Notes under the pieces: model-generated
Told to the model about the DNA's origin: nothing
Database searches by the model: none
What the model saw: the letters and a program-made list of their open reading frames with translations, nothing else
From: Tribonema minus
Taxonomy: Eukaryota; Sar; Xanthophyceae; Tribonematales; Tribonemataceae
Reading direction: 5' to 3'
Length of the DNA stretch: 64,000 nt
Assembly: GCA_017506865.1 (NCBI GenBank)
Contig: JAFCMP010000159.1
Span: 78,324-142,323 of the forward strand
In this document: piece after piece, positions 32,985 to 43,984 of the stretch
Layout: the number at the start of each line of letters is the position of its first letter
How positions within the stretch are numbered: the stretch's first letter is position 1
Made by a program: the position numbers and the translations under genes

Positions 32985-34050
32985 CGCTTTCCTGGACGAC
33001 CTCAACGTGCTGCAAGCTGCCTGTTTCGACGACGTAGCGGCCCCTGGGGTGGCAGAGGTGATCCGCCGGCTGGCGGCAGGCGGCCTACGTGTCCGACCAG
33101 ACAAGTCGCTGGCCATCGCCATGCGCGGCACGGTGTTTGATGAAGCGGCCAGAGCATGCCTGCGCGCCCTTGACATACCGTTTGTGGACGCCACCATGCC
33201 AGAGTTCAGTCTGGGCTTTACATCGGTCGGGATACCGGTAGGGCACTCGGCCTATGTGCATGCTGCCATGACCAAGCACCTTGTTGACGCAGGGACTTGG
33301 CGATTGTCATGGCAGCTGGCTGGACTGGCGCGGCATCACCTCCAGGCAGCACAGTTCATTCTGCCGCATGTCACTGACGAAGCGCATGGGCTTCTTAGCT
33401 CGGGTCGTTGACACGGCTTTGAGTTAGACATGGCTGCACGCATTTGACGGGTTCTGTGCATGAACGCTCGAACGCATGCTGCACCTACACGGCTGCGCTA
33501 CCGCGGCAGCCATGAAGTCACACCTGCTGGCCGCCTGCACTGCTGGTGACAGCGAGGAAGCCAGCAGTGGCAGCGTGCTGGTATTGCCGCGCTTGGGCCC
33601 GCCAGAACTCACGGACATCGCAGTGCCGCTGCGGGCATCACGGTTGCCGGAGCGACGAGGCGGTCTGGGCATGCCGCTTTTGGGGCTACTGGCACCAGCT
33701 GCATACACGGCCGAGGCATGCACAACACTGCGGCCAGCAATAATTCATGCAACTGTGGCAGCAGGGGCCCTGAGGCTCGGTACTGACGAACACGGCGCAG
33801 TCACCTGGTTTGCGCAGCACTCATGCGCAATCCGCGAGGACCAGGGGCTACAGCCAATCATCGAGGCCGTGCGACGCTCTACGCGAGCGCTGACAGCTGA
33901 TGGCGGCGAAAAATCACGCACAGCTGTGGCCGAGCAGCTCCCAGCATCGTTGCTACGGTGGGCAGCAGATACGACGGCCGTCGACGCTCCCAACTGCGGT
34001 GCAAGCGATTTACGCCGCAACTGCCGTCACGGAGACGGTGACCACTGAGC
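32985..34050 (+). pseudogene. LINE reverse transcriptase, C-terminal half, frameshifted
   Basis: HCAFLDDLNVL is the catalytic box with two Asp, close to the 5' end of the fragment. GGLRVRPDKSLAI follows as the next palm strand. The frame closes at TGA near 33409 and continues in another frame with ARVVDTAL, then PERRGGLGMPLLGLLAPAAY, the conserved thumb-region block of these elements. The fingers and first part of the palm are not in the window. Not active as it stands. Confidence 0.65.
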
Positions 34051-34557
34051 CAGCCCCACACACCCACGGCATTGCGCCTGGCGCCGAGGCGACCACTGCG
34101 ATGGCGACCGTACCTGGCCTGCCGCGGCTGCCTCTTCCACGCCCGCTAAAACACAAACTAGCACGGAAGAAAGCAACTGCAGCGGCGGGCAGGAGGACGA
34201 CGACGACTCTGACGACTGGGAGGCCTATGCTGACGAGATCTGCAGGAAGGTAGTGCCCCGCCGCCGGCGCGGTCACTTCACACACGGACTACAGGCCGGC
34301 CTTTCAAATGTTCTTCGACGCTAATACAAGGATTGCCTGGTGAAGGACCTAGAGGCTGCCTCGGCTGGTGTCGAGGGCAAGCTGACGCAGGCTGCACCTA
34401 TCGGTGGCTCGCGCGACACCAGCCGCCGCCGCCAACAGGCTAGCGCGCGGGTCCTGGCGCAGCTGCGCAGCCAGCGTGCGTCCGGGGCAATGGCGTGGAT
34501 GAGCGTGCCACCCGCTGCCAATGACCGTCCGGGTGCGGCGCCCATGTCCAGTATGGC

Positions 34558-35868
34558 TAGGGTTACCCCACTCCGTATAATCATTTCGGTACTACGTATA
34601 CATATAAATACGCTTCTACGGCGTATAACTGGCAGGACTTCTACAGCGAGCGTATAATGACAGTTGTGGGCTCCTGATGCGCTGCGAAGCTCCGTGCTGC
34701 TTCAGCTGTGGCCCCTGTTGCTTTAGCTGTGGTCATGCACGACCGCAGCAGCCTCCTGTCGTTCTGTCTTGCGCGTTGCTTTGATTTCAATGGGCTGGAG
34801 ATTTAATGGGGCTTCTCTTGCACACACTACGATGGCGGGCGAGGACGGCGGCGGCGGCTCAGCTGCTGGCAAAATCTACTTGTATAGCAGCCAAAGCTAC
34901 ACGCCCGTGCAATGGTATCAGCAGCTCAAGCACATGCGCGACAGGCGGGGAGCAGCAGCCTGGTCGGCTTCATTTCAGCCCGTGCTGCGTGAGGTGCAAG
35001 GGGTTGACGAGTGCTTAATCGAGTGCACCTTGTGCAAGAAGCTCTTGTCCGCTTCCAACCCAAGTCAGCGAGCGAAGTCGCACCTGTCGGACACCGGCTG
35101 CGCTGGACTCAAGGAGATAGCAGCAGCAGCATTGATACTCAACACAACCAACGATTTGGAGCATGCAACATCAGCAGCAGCAGCAGCAGCAGCAGCAGCA
35201 TTAGCCAAAGGAGCAGCAATGGCTGTGCAGCGGGCCGTGCGCACTGGAATAGCTGCGCAGGGCATGTTAGCTCGTGTTGTGACCGCCCCACAGCAGCTCG
35301 ACTTCCAGCAAGAGTTTGCGCTCCTCCTCTACAAGGCAGGGGTCCCTCTGCACTTGGCCCGGCACCCTGCTCTCAAGAAGGCGCTGGCTGTTGTGGGAGC
35401 GAGGCCACCCAGCCTGCGCCAGGTGTTTGGTTCGCTGCTCCAGCGCGGGTACGACAGCGTCGAGTGGCCACCTTGAACAGCTGGCTCTGGCTGTTTGGAT
35501 TCAGCTTGCGACCGGCGACCAACGAGCTTGTTCCTGACTGCGAATCGGAGTAGTGTGGTATCACAATGGGACTGGTGGTAGCTTGCTGCGGGTAATGCCT
35601 GTGGTGTACAGGTAGGATCGCATAACATCCACTGCAAGACAGAAAAGCTTGTTGTGGACATGCAGTAGCTGTGCTGGGGCAAATAGTATTACAACAGTCT
35701 GTCAGTTACATACCATCGATGTAAGATCACCTTGTGCAGGTTTGGCCTGTTATATGCTGTTATACGCTTTATACGCCGTTATACGCATATAATTATACGC
35801 ATATAATTATACGCATATAATTATACGGGCATATAATTGGAAAAGTTATACGCTGTGGGGTAACCCTA
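34558..35868 (+). mobile_element. hAT transposon hAT-3, internally deleted
   Basis: The ends are TAGGGTTACCCCAC and its inverse GTGGGGTAACCCTA. Direct repeats of AGTATGGC at 34550-34557 and 35869-35876 are a perfect 8-bp target duplication, diagnostic of hAT. Subterminal CGTATAA/TTATACG words are frequent, with ATATAATTATACGC in tandem at about 35785-35830. Only the N-terminal third of a transposase remains, so the copy depends on a helper in trans. Confidence 0.93.
34832..35476 (+). CDS. Truncated hAT transposase (BED finger and N-terminal region)
   Basis: The 214-residue product keeps the BED-like finger (CTLCKKLLSASNPS, then H-x5-C), an Ala run coded by CAG repeats and the block ALLLYKAGVPLHLARHP, which aligns with FYKSGVAFHLIEQED in the hAT-2 enzyme. 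The frame stops at TGA just after QRGYDSV, where the hAT-2 protein continues with EHDRVSRDVWEA. The catalytic core is gone. It might still bind DNA and compete with an active transposase, but that is inference. Confidence 0.75.
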   Translation: MAGEDGGGGSAAGKIYLYSSQSYTPVQWYQQLKHMRDRRGAAAWSASFQPVLREVQGVDECLIECTLCKKLLSASNPSQRAKSHLSDTGCAGLKEIAAAALILNTTNDLEHATSAAAAAAAAALAKGAAMAVQRAVRTGIAAQGMLARVVTAPQQLDFQQEFALLLYKAGVPLHLARHPALKKALAVVGARPPSLRQVFGSLLQRGYDSVEWPP

Positions 35869-36696
35869 AGTATGGCAGCAGCCACGATGATTTTGGTTGC
35901 GATCTTCATAATTGGGTGGGGCATACAGGGCGAGGTGTGCCCATGGCGGTGCAGTGACGTGAGCCCCACCTCCACGCATGCGATCAGCTGCCCCAGCCAG
36001 CACATACGGGGGCACAACGCGACACACAATGCCCAAAAACGGTGCCTGCAGCGCATCTTGAGACAGCACCATGTCTCTATTGTCCGCAATGAGGATGCTA
36101 GCGTCTTCAAGGTACCGGGGTATCGGGCGGACACAGTCATTGACCCAGGGTGTCTGCACTTTAGCAGTGCATACCGTAACAACGGAATAGTGCTAGACAC
36201 AAGCGTGCGCGCGCCCACAGCGAGCTCGTACCTGACAGGCAAAACAAATGCCTCGAACACGGACGGCTATGCTGCTGGGGTGGCCCCGGGGGGAGGACGC
36301 GAAGGTCAAGCACCACACCGGCACCTTGACGTCATCTTGGGCTTTGTGCCATTTGTGCAGGAGTCGTACGGACGGCTGGGCAAGCAGACAAGACTTTTTG
36401 TCAAGGAGTTGGCAATGCATTCAGCACTGTGCTCAGGGGGGGGGAAGGCAGATGTGTTACGCAAGGCCGGGTTAGCTAAGCGTCAGATCCTCATTGAGCT
36501 GAGCATGTCGCTGGCGCGGGAGTTGGCGGAGCGCGTCATGGCGTACACACGTGGAGCGCGAATGCTGGGCTGTGTTGCAGCGCCGGTATCCAAGCTCTTA
36601 GGACACAGCGCAGACTAGGCTACTGCGTTGACGCAAGCTTTTTGATTGCATAGGCAACCCGGCCTCCCTTGGGCCTTTATAAATACAAGTCCATAC

Positions 36697-38371
36697 GTAC
36701 CCTAGAAGGTGGCGATCGACTGGCCGTTGGAGAGCTTCAGCTGTGGAGTCCAGCAATTGGCGGACTGCATGCATGCAGCACTTTGGAAAGCTCAAGGCCA
36801 CATACGCCAGCAACACTGCATCGCTCCAGCCCAGGCGCACTCTTGCTGTGTGTACAATTCAGCTCAAGTCACAGCTGTCAGGTGCTCAACATCCGTCAGC
36901 CCTTTATTAGCAATGATCTGGCAATTTCTCATACCCGTCAGCCGGCAAATGCAAATGGCGACACCTCGGCAGTCAGCCAGCATTCACCGGCTCAAGCGGC
37001 TTTCACTACGCTCGCCGCACACTTGCCGCAGAACATTCTGGCAAATCGCCGGCAAACCGACGGGCGACGGCAACAGCGGATGGTTTGCCGGCAAAACGTG
37101 GCGTCTCACAAGGAAATGAGACCACCCCTTTTTCCTGATGATGAACTGCATATGAGGACATCATATGCATGCTTTGGAAGTATAAGAAAGAGAGACAAAA
37201 TAGTCACCCAACTTGAACATACAACCCCTCACACGATGAGTGTGACCCCGCCGGCGGGTATCACCCCTAAGTACGACCCCTAAGAACGACCCCCAAGTAC
37301 AGCCCCCTAAGTAATACTATGACCACCAAGTATGACCCCCTAAGTATGACCCCCAAATATGACCCACAAGTACGACTGCCAAGTATGAGCTGGTGACATG
37401 ACACGGTAGCATGAACTGGTAGGTATATATTATGACCCCCAAATATGACCCACAAGTACGACTGCCAAGTATGAGCTGGTGACATGACACGGTAGCATGA
37501 ACTGGTAGGTATATTGGCAGTATGAGCTGGTGACATGACACGGTAGCATGAACTGGTAGGTATAGTATGAGCTGGTGACATGACACGGTAGCATGAACTG
37601 GTAGGTATATACATGACACGGTAGCATGAACTGGTAGGTACATACCTACCAGTTCATGCTACCGTGTCATGTCACCAGCTCATACTTGGCAGTCGTACTT
37701 GTGGGTCATATTTGGGGGTCATACTTAGGGGGTCATACTTGGTGGTCATAGTATTACTTAGGGGGTTGTACTTGGGGGTCGTTCTTAGGGGTCGTACTTA
37801 GGGGTGATACCCGCCGGCGGGGTCACACTCATCGTGTGAGGGGTTGTATGTTCAAGTTGGGTGACTATTTTGACTCTCTTTCTTATACTTCCAAAGCATG
37901 CATATGATGTCCTCATATGCAGTCCATCATCAGGAAAAAGGGGTGGTCTCATTTCCTTGTGAGACGCCACGTTTTGCCGGCAAACCATCCGCCGTTGCCG
38001 TCGCCCGTCGGTTTGCCGGCGATTTGCCAGAATGTTCTGCGGCAAGTGTGCGGCGAGCGTAGTGAAAGCCGCTTGAGCCGGTGAATGCTGGCTGACTGCC
38101 GAGGTGTCGCCATTTGCATTTGCCGGCTGACGGGTATGAGAAATTGCCAGATCATTGCTAATAAAGGGCTGACGGATGTTGAGCACCTGACAGCTGTGGC
38201 TTGAGCTGAATTGTACACACAGCAAGAGTGCGCCTGGGCTGGAGCGATGCAGTGTTGCTGGCGTATGTGGCCTTGAGCTTTCCAAAGTGCTGCATGCATG
38301 CAGTCCGCCATTTGCTGGACTCCACAGCTGAAGCTCTCCAACGGCCAGTCGATTGCCACCTTCTAGGGTAC
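36697..38371. mobile_element. Foldback element, 1.7-kb near-perfect inverted repeat
   Basis: The left arm (36697-37640) and right arm (37643-38371) are almost identical in inverted order and meet at a 2-base loop. Outer ends are GTACCCTAGAAGGTGGC. The left arm is longer because TATGAGCTGGTGACATGACA and its continuation are repeated four to five times near the centre. CCCTAAGTACGACCCC-type short repeats lie in both arms. Paired open frames on both strands are mirror images and not evidence of genes. A second copy of the right terminus (CGCCACCTTCAAGGGTACTG) follows at about 38393. Confidence 0.88.
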
Positions 38372-40049
38372 TGCAGCACAACTCCAACGGCGGTCGCCAC
38401 CTTCAAGGGTACTGCAGCACAACACACGAGCAGAAATCGCGCACTTAATCTCAGAGGCTGCTAAGTGGGCAACTTGAAGTGGAGGCCAGGGACGCTGGCG
38501 TGCAGATTGTTTTTGTTTCATATGCAGCACTTGTCTTTTGCAGCAGCTTTTGAGAGCACAACTGCAACGAGCCTTAGGGTGTCGAACAAAGTTCAGAAGC
38601 AGTTAGGAAAATGAAGCGTGCTGCGACTTGAACAAAACACAGTTGACGTGATGGGTTTGAGCCAGACCCACTTGTGTGGTACTGGTGAGTAAAGCCTCGC
38701 AGACCTGAAACCGTCACAGGGTCGACACTAGGAGATTCACAGCATTCCGGTCCATCCCGTGTTCTGTCACATTCTGGCAAGTGCATCCATTCTTGTGCAG
38801 TTCATTCCTGCATCTGTACCCATTCTGGGCTACTGTGCCCTGGCACCAGAACAGACCCAAACTACACACAGAACAGATACTCTGGAGGACCAGAGTCTCA
38901 GCACCATTGTCGGCAAGTTCTGGTGCTAATAAACAGCCTGGTGTCACTGGCCACTGCCAGAGTGTTATGGCAGTCATTGCTTCATGGGGATTGCATTCCC
39001 GTGGCAGTCATTGCTTCATGATGAATGCTGTAGAGGGTTTGCAATGGCCGTGAACTGCTTAGCAGTGGCATTCACTGCAGTGCCATGGCCAGCAAATCCG
39101 TTACACAGTATATCCTTATCTAGTAGCATACTTGAAGCAAAAAAGTGGAGGTGATGGCCACTGCAGCCTCCATTGTGAAATCGTCTACTGAGTTGACGAT
39201 AACCATTGTCCGTCTTGCTCTTCTGTGTGTGACCAAATAAAATGTGGTGCGCTTCAACTCTGAGAACGGCAAGCTTGTCAGTGAAAACTGAGCATATGCA
39301 AAATATACTTATACCAAATGTGTTTTAAATGACCTACTAGTAGGCAGACCCGATCTGGCCGCTCAAGGGCAACATCAGCTTATGTTAAACATACTGTGCC
39401 AGTTGCAGTATCCAGCGCTGGCATCTTTCACACCTACGCGTTAATCCTCTCAAATGACACCATCGTCAGGGTGACAAATCTTCAGCAAAGTGTGAGTACA
39501 ATACGAAAACCTTAAGGTCCATGGTAATGGCTCTTGTTTACAGCTTGAGCATCCGCTGCATTCTTCACGGTCACCTGGGACACCCTTGCCCATCAAGTGC
39601 GCAGCTGCGTGGTACTTTGTTTTTATTGCAGAAGCGGGCTTGGCATCAGCCATCCTGACTCCTTCGCTCTGACACACGGAACTGTCACGTTTGGTGCACA
39701 CAACAGTTAAACTGTTACTGAGAGCATGCAACCTGCGCAGGCGTCAACTCGCTAGAAATGACTAATTAGTACTGTCGGTTTAAAATTCGCTGATCGCGTG
39801 CAGAGCTGGCGACATCAGCGCACGGCAAATCCTGATTCTACCCCTTCGTATGATAATGAAAACTCTGAGGCTAGGCGCAGTCCTGTCCTGACCCTGACCT
39901 GTGCTAGTTGTACTCCTAATCCTAACCCTAACTTCGACGACGCAGCGCGCACATACACCACCAGCCGAGATGAGCAAGGCAGGATGAGGGTTCGGGGTTG
40001 GCAACAGACAGCAGCGCTCCTCCAGATCCAGAACACATATGTCATGACA
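38372..40049. other. Intergenic DNA, no gene recognised
   Basis: Only short frames are open. CCTAACCCTAAC at about 39920-39931 is too short to call telomeric. The word TTGCTTCATG with GGCAGTCA recurs near 38970-39020 as a local duplication. Confidence 0.4.
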
Positions 40050-41690
40050 GCTTGCAGGGTTGAAGTGTTATGCCGCTCCAGCGCTCAGCTGAGCCAGTGG
40101 CACCTGACTTGAACCTGCGACGCCGCCAGCTGCCCTGCAAGTTACAGACACATGCAGGCTTCACAAGCTACCAGCTCATCGCTTGCACAAGCTGTGCGTT
40201 CACCATCGGGGACCGCCACTCATGACAAATGGAATAGACAAAGTGAAGTGCCAGGCAAGGCGGCACTCGACTGAGCCAGCGGCACCCGCCCTGATCTGCT
40301 GCAACGTCGCCAGCTGCCACTGGCACTCAATTACGAACACGTATTGGCTGCATACCTTGCTAGCTCATCGCTTGCGCAGGCTGCACCTTCACCAGCGGCG
40401 ACCGCCAATGATGAAAGTTCGTGAGTTGAAGTGGTGCGTCAGACAAGCGCCTGAGCCAGCCTGTGGCACCCGGACCGAGCGTCCGCGCGGCCGCTAGTTG
40501 CTGCACATGTCACAAACGCACAAAGGTTTCCAAACCTACCTACTCGTTGCTTGCAACAAGCTGCGCTATCACCACTGGCATCCGCCGGTCATGACAGCTC
40601 GCGGGATTGAGTGTCCGGCAAGATGAGTCTTCGGCTGAGCCAATGGCACCTGGCACTGAGCTGTTGCAACTCCGCCAGCTGCCACGCAAGGTACAACGCA
40701 TATAGGCTTCAAATTACCGGCTCCTCGCTTGCACAAGCTGCGCGTTCACCATCTGCCCCCACCAATCATGACAGCCCGTGAGATTGAATGGCTATGCCAA
40801 ACAGGCACCCAGCTGGGCCAATGCGTCCGCCCCACGCTGCTGCAACATCGCCAGCTGCCGCGCAGATTGCAGACACATGTGGGCCCCACGAATGACCAGC
40901 TCATTGCTTGCGCAGGCTGCACGGTCATCAGCGGCATCCGCCGGTCATGACAGCTTGCGGGGTTGAAGTGGTATAATAGTTCCAGACTCTGTTGGACAAG
41001 CTCTCAGCTGAGCCAATGGCACCCGCCCGACTGTCCGACTGTGCCGCCGCCATTTGCTGCACAAGTTACAGCTACATGTACATGAAAGACCTGCTCATTG
41101 GTTGCTTAGGCGGCGTGTTCACCAGTGGCATCCGCCGATCACGACAGCTTGCGAGGTTGAAGTGGTATGGCGGACAAGCGCTCAGCTGAGCCAATTGCAC
41201 CCGGCGCCGGAGCCTCTGCGCCGCCGGAAGTTGCCGCACATGTTACAGGGACAAGCATGTCCCATGAATGACCATCTCGTCGCTTGCACAAACTGCGCGT
41301 TCACTTCCGGTTACCGCAGGTCATGACAGCTCAAGTGTTGAAGTGTTACTCCAGCGTGAGACAAGCGCTCAGCGGAGCCAGTGGCGTTCGAGCAGGAGCT
41401 GCTGCGATGTCGCCGGTTGCCACTCAAGTTACAGACACATGCAGGTTTCATACACATCATCGCTTGCACAAGCTGCGCAATTCACAGTCGGCGGCCACCA
41501 GTCATCACAGCTCCCTGATTTGGATTGCTATGCCATGGCAGGGAAGCGTTAGCTGAGCCGATGACACCCGACCCGAGCGTCCGCGACGCCGCCAATTGCG
41601 GCACAAGTTACAGGTACATGGAGGCTTCTCAAACTACCGATTTGTCGCTTGCACAAGCCTAGCTTTCACTTAGTCTAATGGCGGTTTTTG
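40050..41690. repeat. Satellite array, about 180-bp unit, about nine copies
   Basis: The landmark CTTGCACAAGCTGCGCGTTC recurs about every 180 bp (near 40182, 40372, 40552, 40730, 40909, 41103, 41283, 41463 and 41647). Other conserved words are CATGACAGCT, TTGAAGTG, AGCTGAGCCAATGGCACC and AAGTTACAGACACATG. The same family forms a second block at 50590-51130. Confidence 0.85.
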
Positions 41691-42901
41691 CTAGCGATGT
41701 CTGGTACTACGGAAGGGTGGCTCCCCAGTTCATCAGGCCCACACATCCCCATAGGGTTTAAGTTTATGCACCTGATCCATTCTCTTGATACTGTAAAGTG
41801 ACCAGTCATGCCCCTGCAACTGCTTCATAAACCTTCATGTGCCTAAAACCTGGCTCTCACGGCGGAATCTGCCAGGGCCATTACTGGCATGGAGCGACTG
41901 GAGAGTGCGACACACGCAAAGCAAGCAATTGCAGAAGGAGATCTGAAAGTACATCTCTCACCATTCACTGTGTATAGTCAGCATCCACGAACGACGGCAA
42001 TAGTAGTTCAGGCGTGCATGTCAGTGTACCAGTAACAAGCACCTGAACGACGGCGCCAAAAAATCGGGCAAGTAACAGCAACCAAAGCACATGTGCGAAG
42101 GTGCCAGCGTGAACAGTGACGACAACTTAAATAGACTAAGTGTACAACTGTTACAGTGTGAGCAACAGGATCAGCAGCCACAAACGCACGGAATGACGCA
42201 GCGGAAGACCACCAAGCTTCAGTTTCAAAGAACAACCATGTCAATGTACGTAGAGCTCAATTCCATGGACTCAGTGCCTGCACTTAACATCCTCCACAAA
42301 TATAGTTGCTCCATCGCTGCAACCACTGCAAGAACTATGTGCTCTAATCCTAAGCTTCGTCTACCTGCATTTCACAGAACAATTTTGCCCACGCCCTGCA
42401 CAGCTTATGGGTGCCGAAACGACTGTGTCACATCAAGAGCGCGGCAGTTAGCAATATGTAGCACATGCTCAGCCTCCGTCCAATCACTGTACACTCTCCA
42501 GTGCCTCCAGGCAGATCCACATGCATCTCACCAACACCGACACAACCGCCAGCATCTGCGAGTGCCGCTGCTTGTCGCGCTTGTAGACAACAAACCAGAA
42601 CCTGGATCGTGATGGTGAGGTTTGTGAAACTAGGTACAGACACCAAAACACCCTGTCTGTGTACGGAACAAAACAAGTTGTAGCTGCCTTTGCCGTTTGC
42701 ACCAACTCATCACTCCACAACAGTTACTCTGAATCAAGGCGAAACGTACACTTCTGCATAGCGCCGCTAGCGTTACACTTGTTTACCGTGGATGACATGA
42801 AGGCAAAGACATGAATGAGGTGGAGATCATAGCACATACTGTGCTGCTTGCGCTTCAAGACTGTTGCAACGTAGCTCCCGTTCCTCCTGCTCGATCATTG
42901 C
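41691..42901. other. Repeat-derived flank and unassigned DNA
   Basis: The first 170 bases resemble 19172-19290 (see that entry). A frame at 42091-42612 is open but shows no recognised motif. Confidence 0.35.
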
Positions 42902-43960
42902 TTACGCCTCTGGCCAGCCGGCGACCATCGCCACGGTGAGTTCGAGACTGCGCATCGCTGCGATTATTTCAGCAGCACGAGGGTCACACCCGGCGGTGAT
43001 GTCAATGATCACCCGCTCAAAAACGACCTTGAGTTCGTGCACTTGTGCGTTCTCATCTCCATGGTAGCAGGTGGTGGGCAGTGTGAGCTCAGACAACTTA
43101 TTGACGTCCTTCACAACCGGGTCGTACTGCCACAGAAAGTGGTAATTCCGTTGCATTTACTCCATTTGGCAACCCAGCATGTACGCACCTGCGCCTCCGC
43201 GTACATGGCTTCGTGAATGCGACTGAGCGTGATCGCCAGGATCCCCATGTCGTCTTTATTCCTTTGCACGACCTTACACAGGCGCAGAATGATGGTGTTG
43301 AGCTGTGCCTTGTCGTCTCCTTCCCACTCGTCAAACGCTATATGTTTGTTTAATACCAGTGGACGGAGCAGTTCCTCCGGGGAAGGGTGCGTGGGTTGTA
43401 CGCACTCGTACGCATCTGACAAGACGCCGCCACTTACCTCGAAGTCGTTAAATCCGTGCACGTTCACGTCGATGAGTCTGTCAGACGGGGCGGGTGGTGG
43501 TGGTGGTGGTGGTGGTGTGTCCACGGTCTGGCCCCTCTCCTTCCTGCAAGGCGTGCAGCCTGCCAGTGGGTCGCTTAATGTAGCGGGCGGCTTGTGGACA
43601 CGCAGGAAGCGGCAATTGACCAGAAAAAAGAGTCCGCTGCAACCAACACTTTGATGACCGTGCGCCACATGGCACCTCTATCCTCCGATGCACCACGCAC
43701 CACGCACCTGTACTGTGCTGAAGCGATCGCAGGGCCTCGTGAAGCTGAGCTGAGCTGCACCTCTCTCGATCAGCTGAGACCAGACACTCGCTGATGAGAA
43801 TGTGGCGATACCGCGGTCATCTTGATGCTGCTGCAGAGCGCACATAATCATCTCGGCGCTGCCATTAAAGCTGTCTCCATCCAGCCACACATTCCAAGCA
43901 CAGGTCAGGGCGCCCTTGTAGAACTGATTACCGCTGTTCCCGGCCGCTGTTTGTTTGCCG
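42902..43960 (-). pseudogene. Minus-strand coding remnant of unknown protein
   Basis: Three minus-strand frames follow one another. The first (43960-43678) has WLDGDSFNGSAEMIMCALQQ, which loosely recalls the start of Ulp1/C48 proteases (W-L-x-D-x2-I-N). The second (43668-43111) has a poly-Pro run and a helical block, DKAQLNTIILRLCKVVQRNK. The third (43156-42902) has ELKVVFERVIIDITAGCD. The last two meet at 43156-43111 and may differ by a single base. I cannot name the protein. Frame changes suggest a decayed gene or mobile element. Confidence 0.35.
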
Positions 43961-43984
43961 CTGATTAAGCCTGCACCGTGAAGC

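Larger units (their letters stand above)
34340..36618 (+). pseudogene. LINE CCHC and restriction-like endonuclease domain, split by hAT-3
   Basis: Before the insertion the protein has RVLAQLRSQRASGAMAWM, typical of the region ahead of the knuckle. After it come CPWRC and HAISC (zinc knuckle), HIRGHNATHNAQKR, then YRADTVIDPG and IVLDTSV, which fit the nuclease core Asp residues, and FVPFVQESYGRLG with a helical end before TAG (36616-36618). The hAT-3 insertion and its 8-bp duplication are the only break in this stretch: both sides are in the same frame once they are discounted. The nuclease would nick the target to prime reverse transcription. Confidence 0.7.
32946..36694 (+). mobile_element. 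LINE with C-terminal restriction-like endonuclease, interrupted by hAT-3
   Basis: A reverse transcriptase C-terminal part (to about 34050) is followed by a CCHC knuckle and endonuclease (to 36618) and a 76-bp 3' flank ending AAATACAAGTCCAT without poly(A). The same 3' end occurs at 31994. The R2/NeSL-like order, reverse transcriptase then CCHC then PD-(D/E)xK-type nuclease, is visible. The 5' part is missing or replaced at about 32945. hAT-3 occupies 34558-35868. Confidence 0.7.

Noticed and set aside
31761..36694. Direct repeat at 31761-31994 and 36462-36694 as a pair of LTRs
   Set aside because: The right copy lies partly within the LINE coding sequence and both end at the LINE 3' terminus; a truncated LINE copy explains it better.
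36669..38387. Mirror-image open frames of about 200 and 136 codons in the foldback arms
   Set aside because: They exist on both strands only because the arms are inverted copies; no protein motif is visible.
39915..39935. CCTAACCCTAAC as telomeric repeat
   Set aside because: Only about two units are present, in ordinary intergenic DNA.
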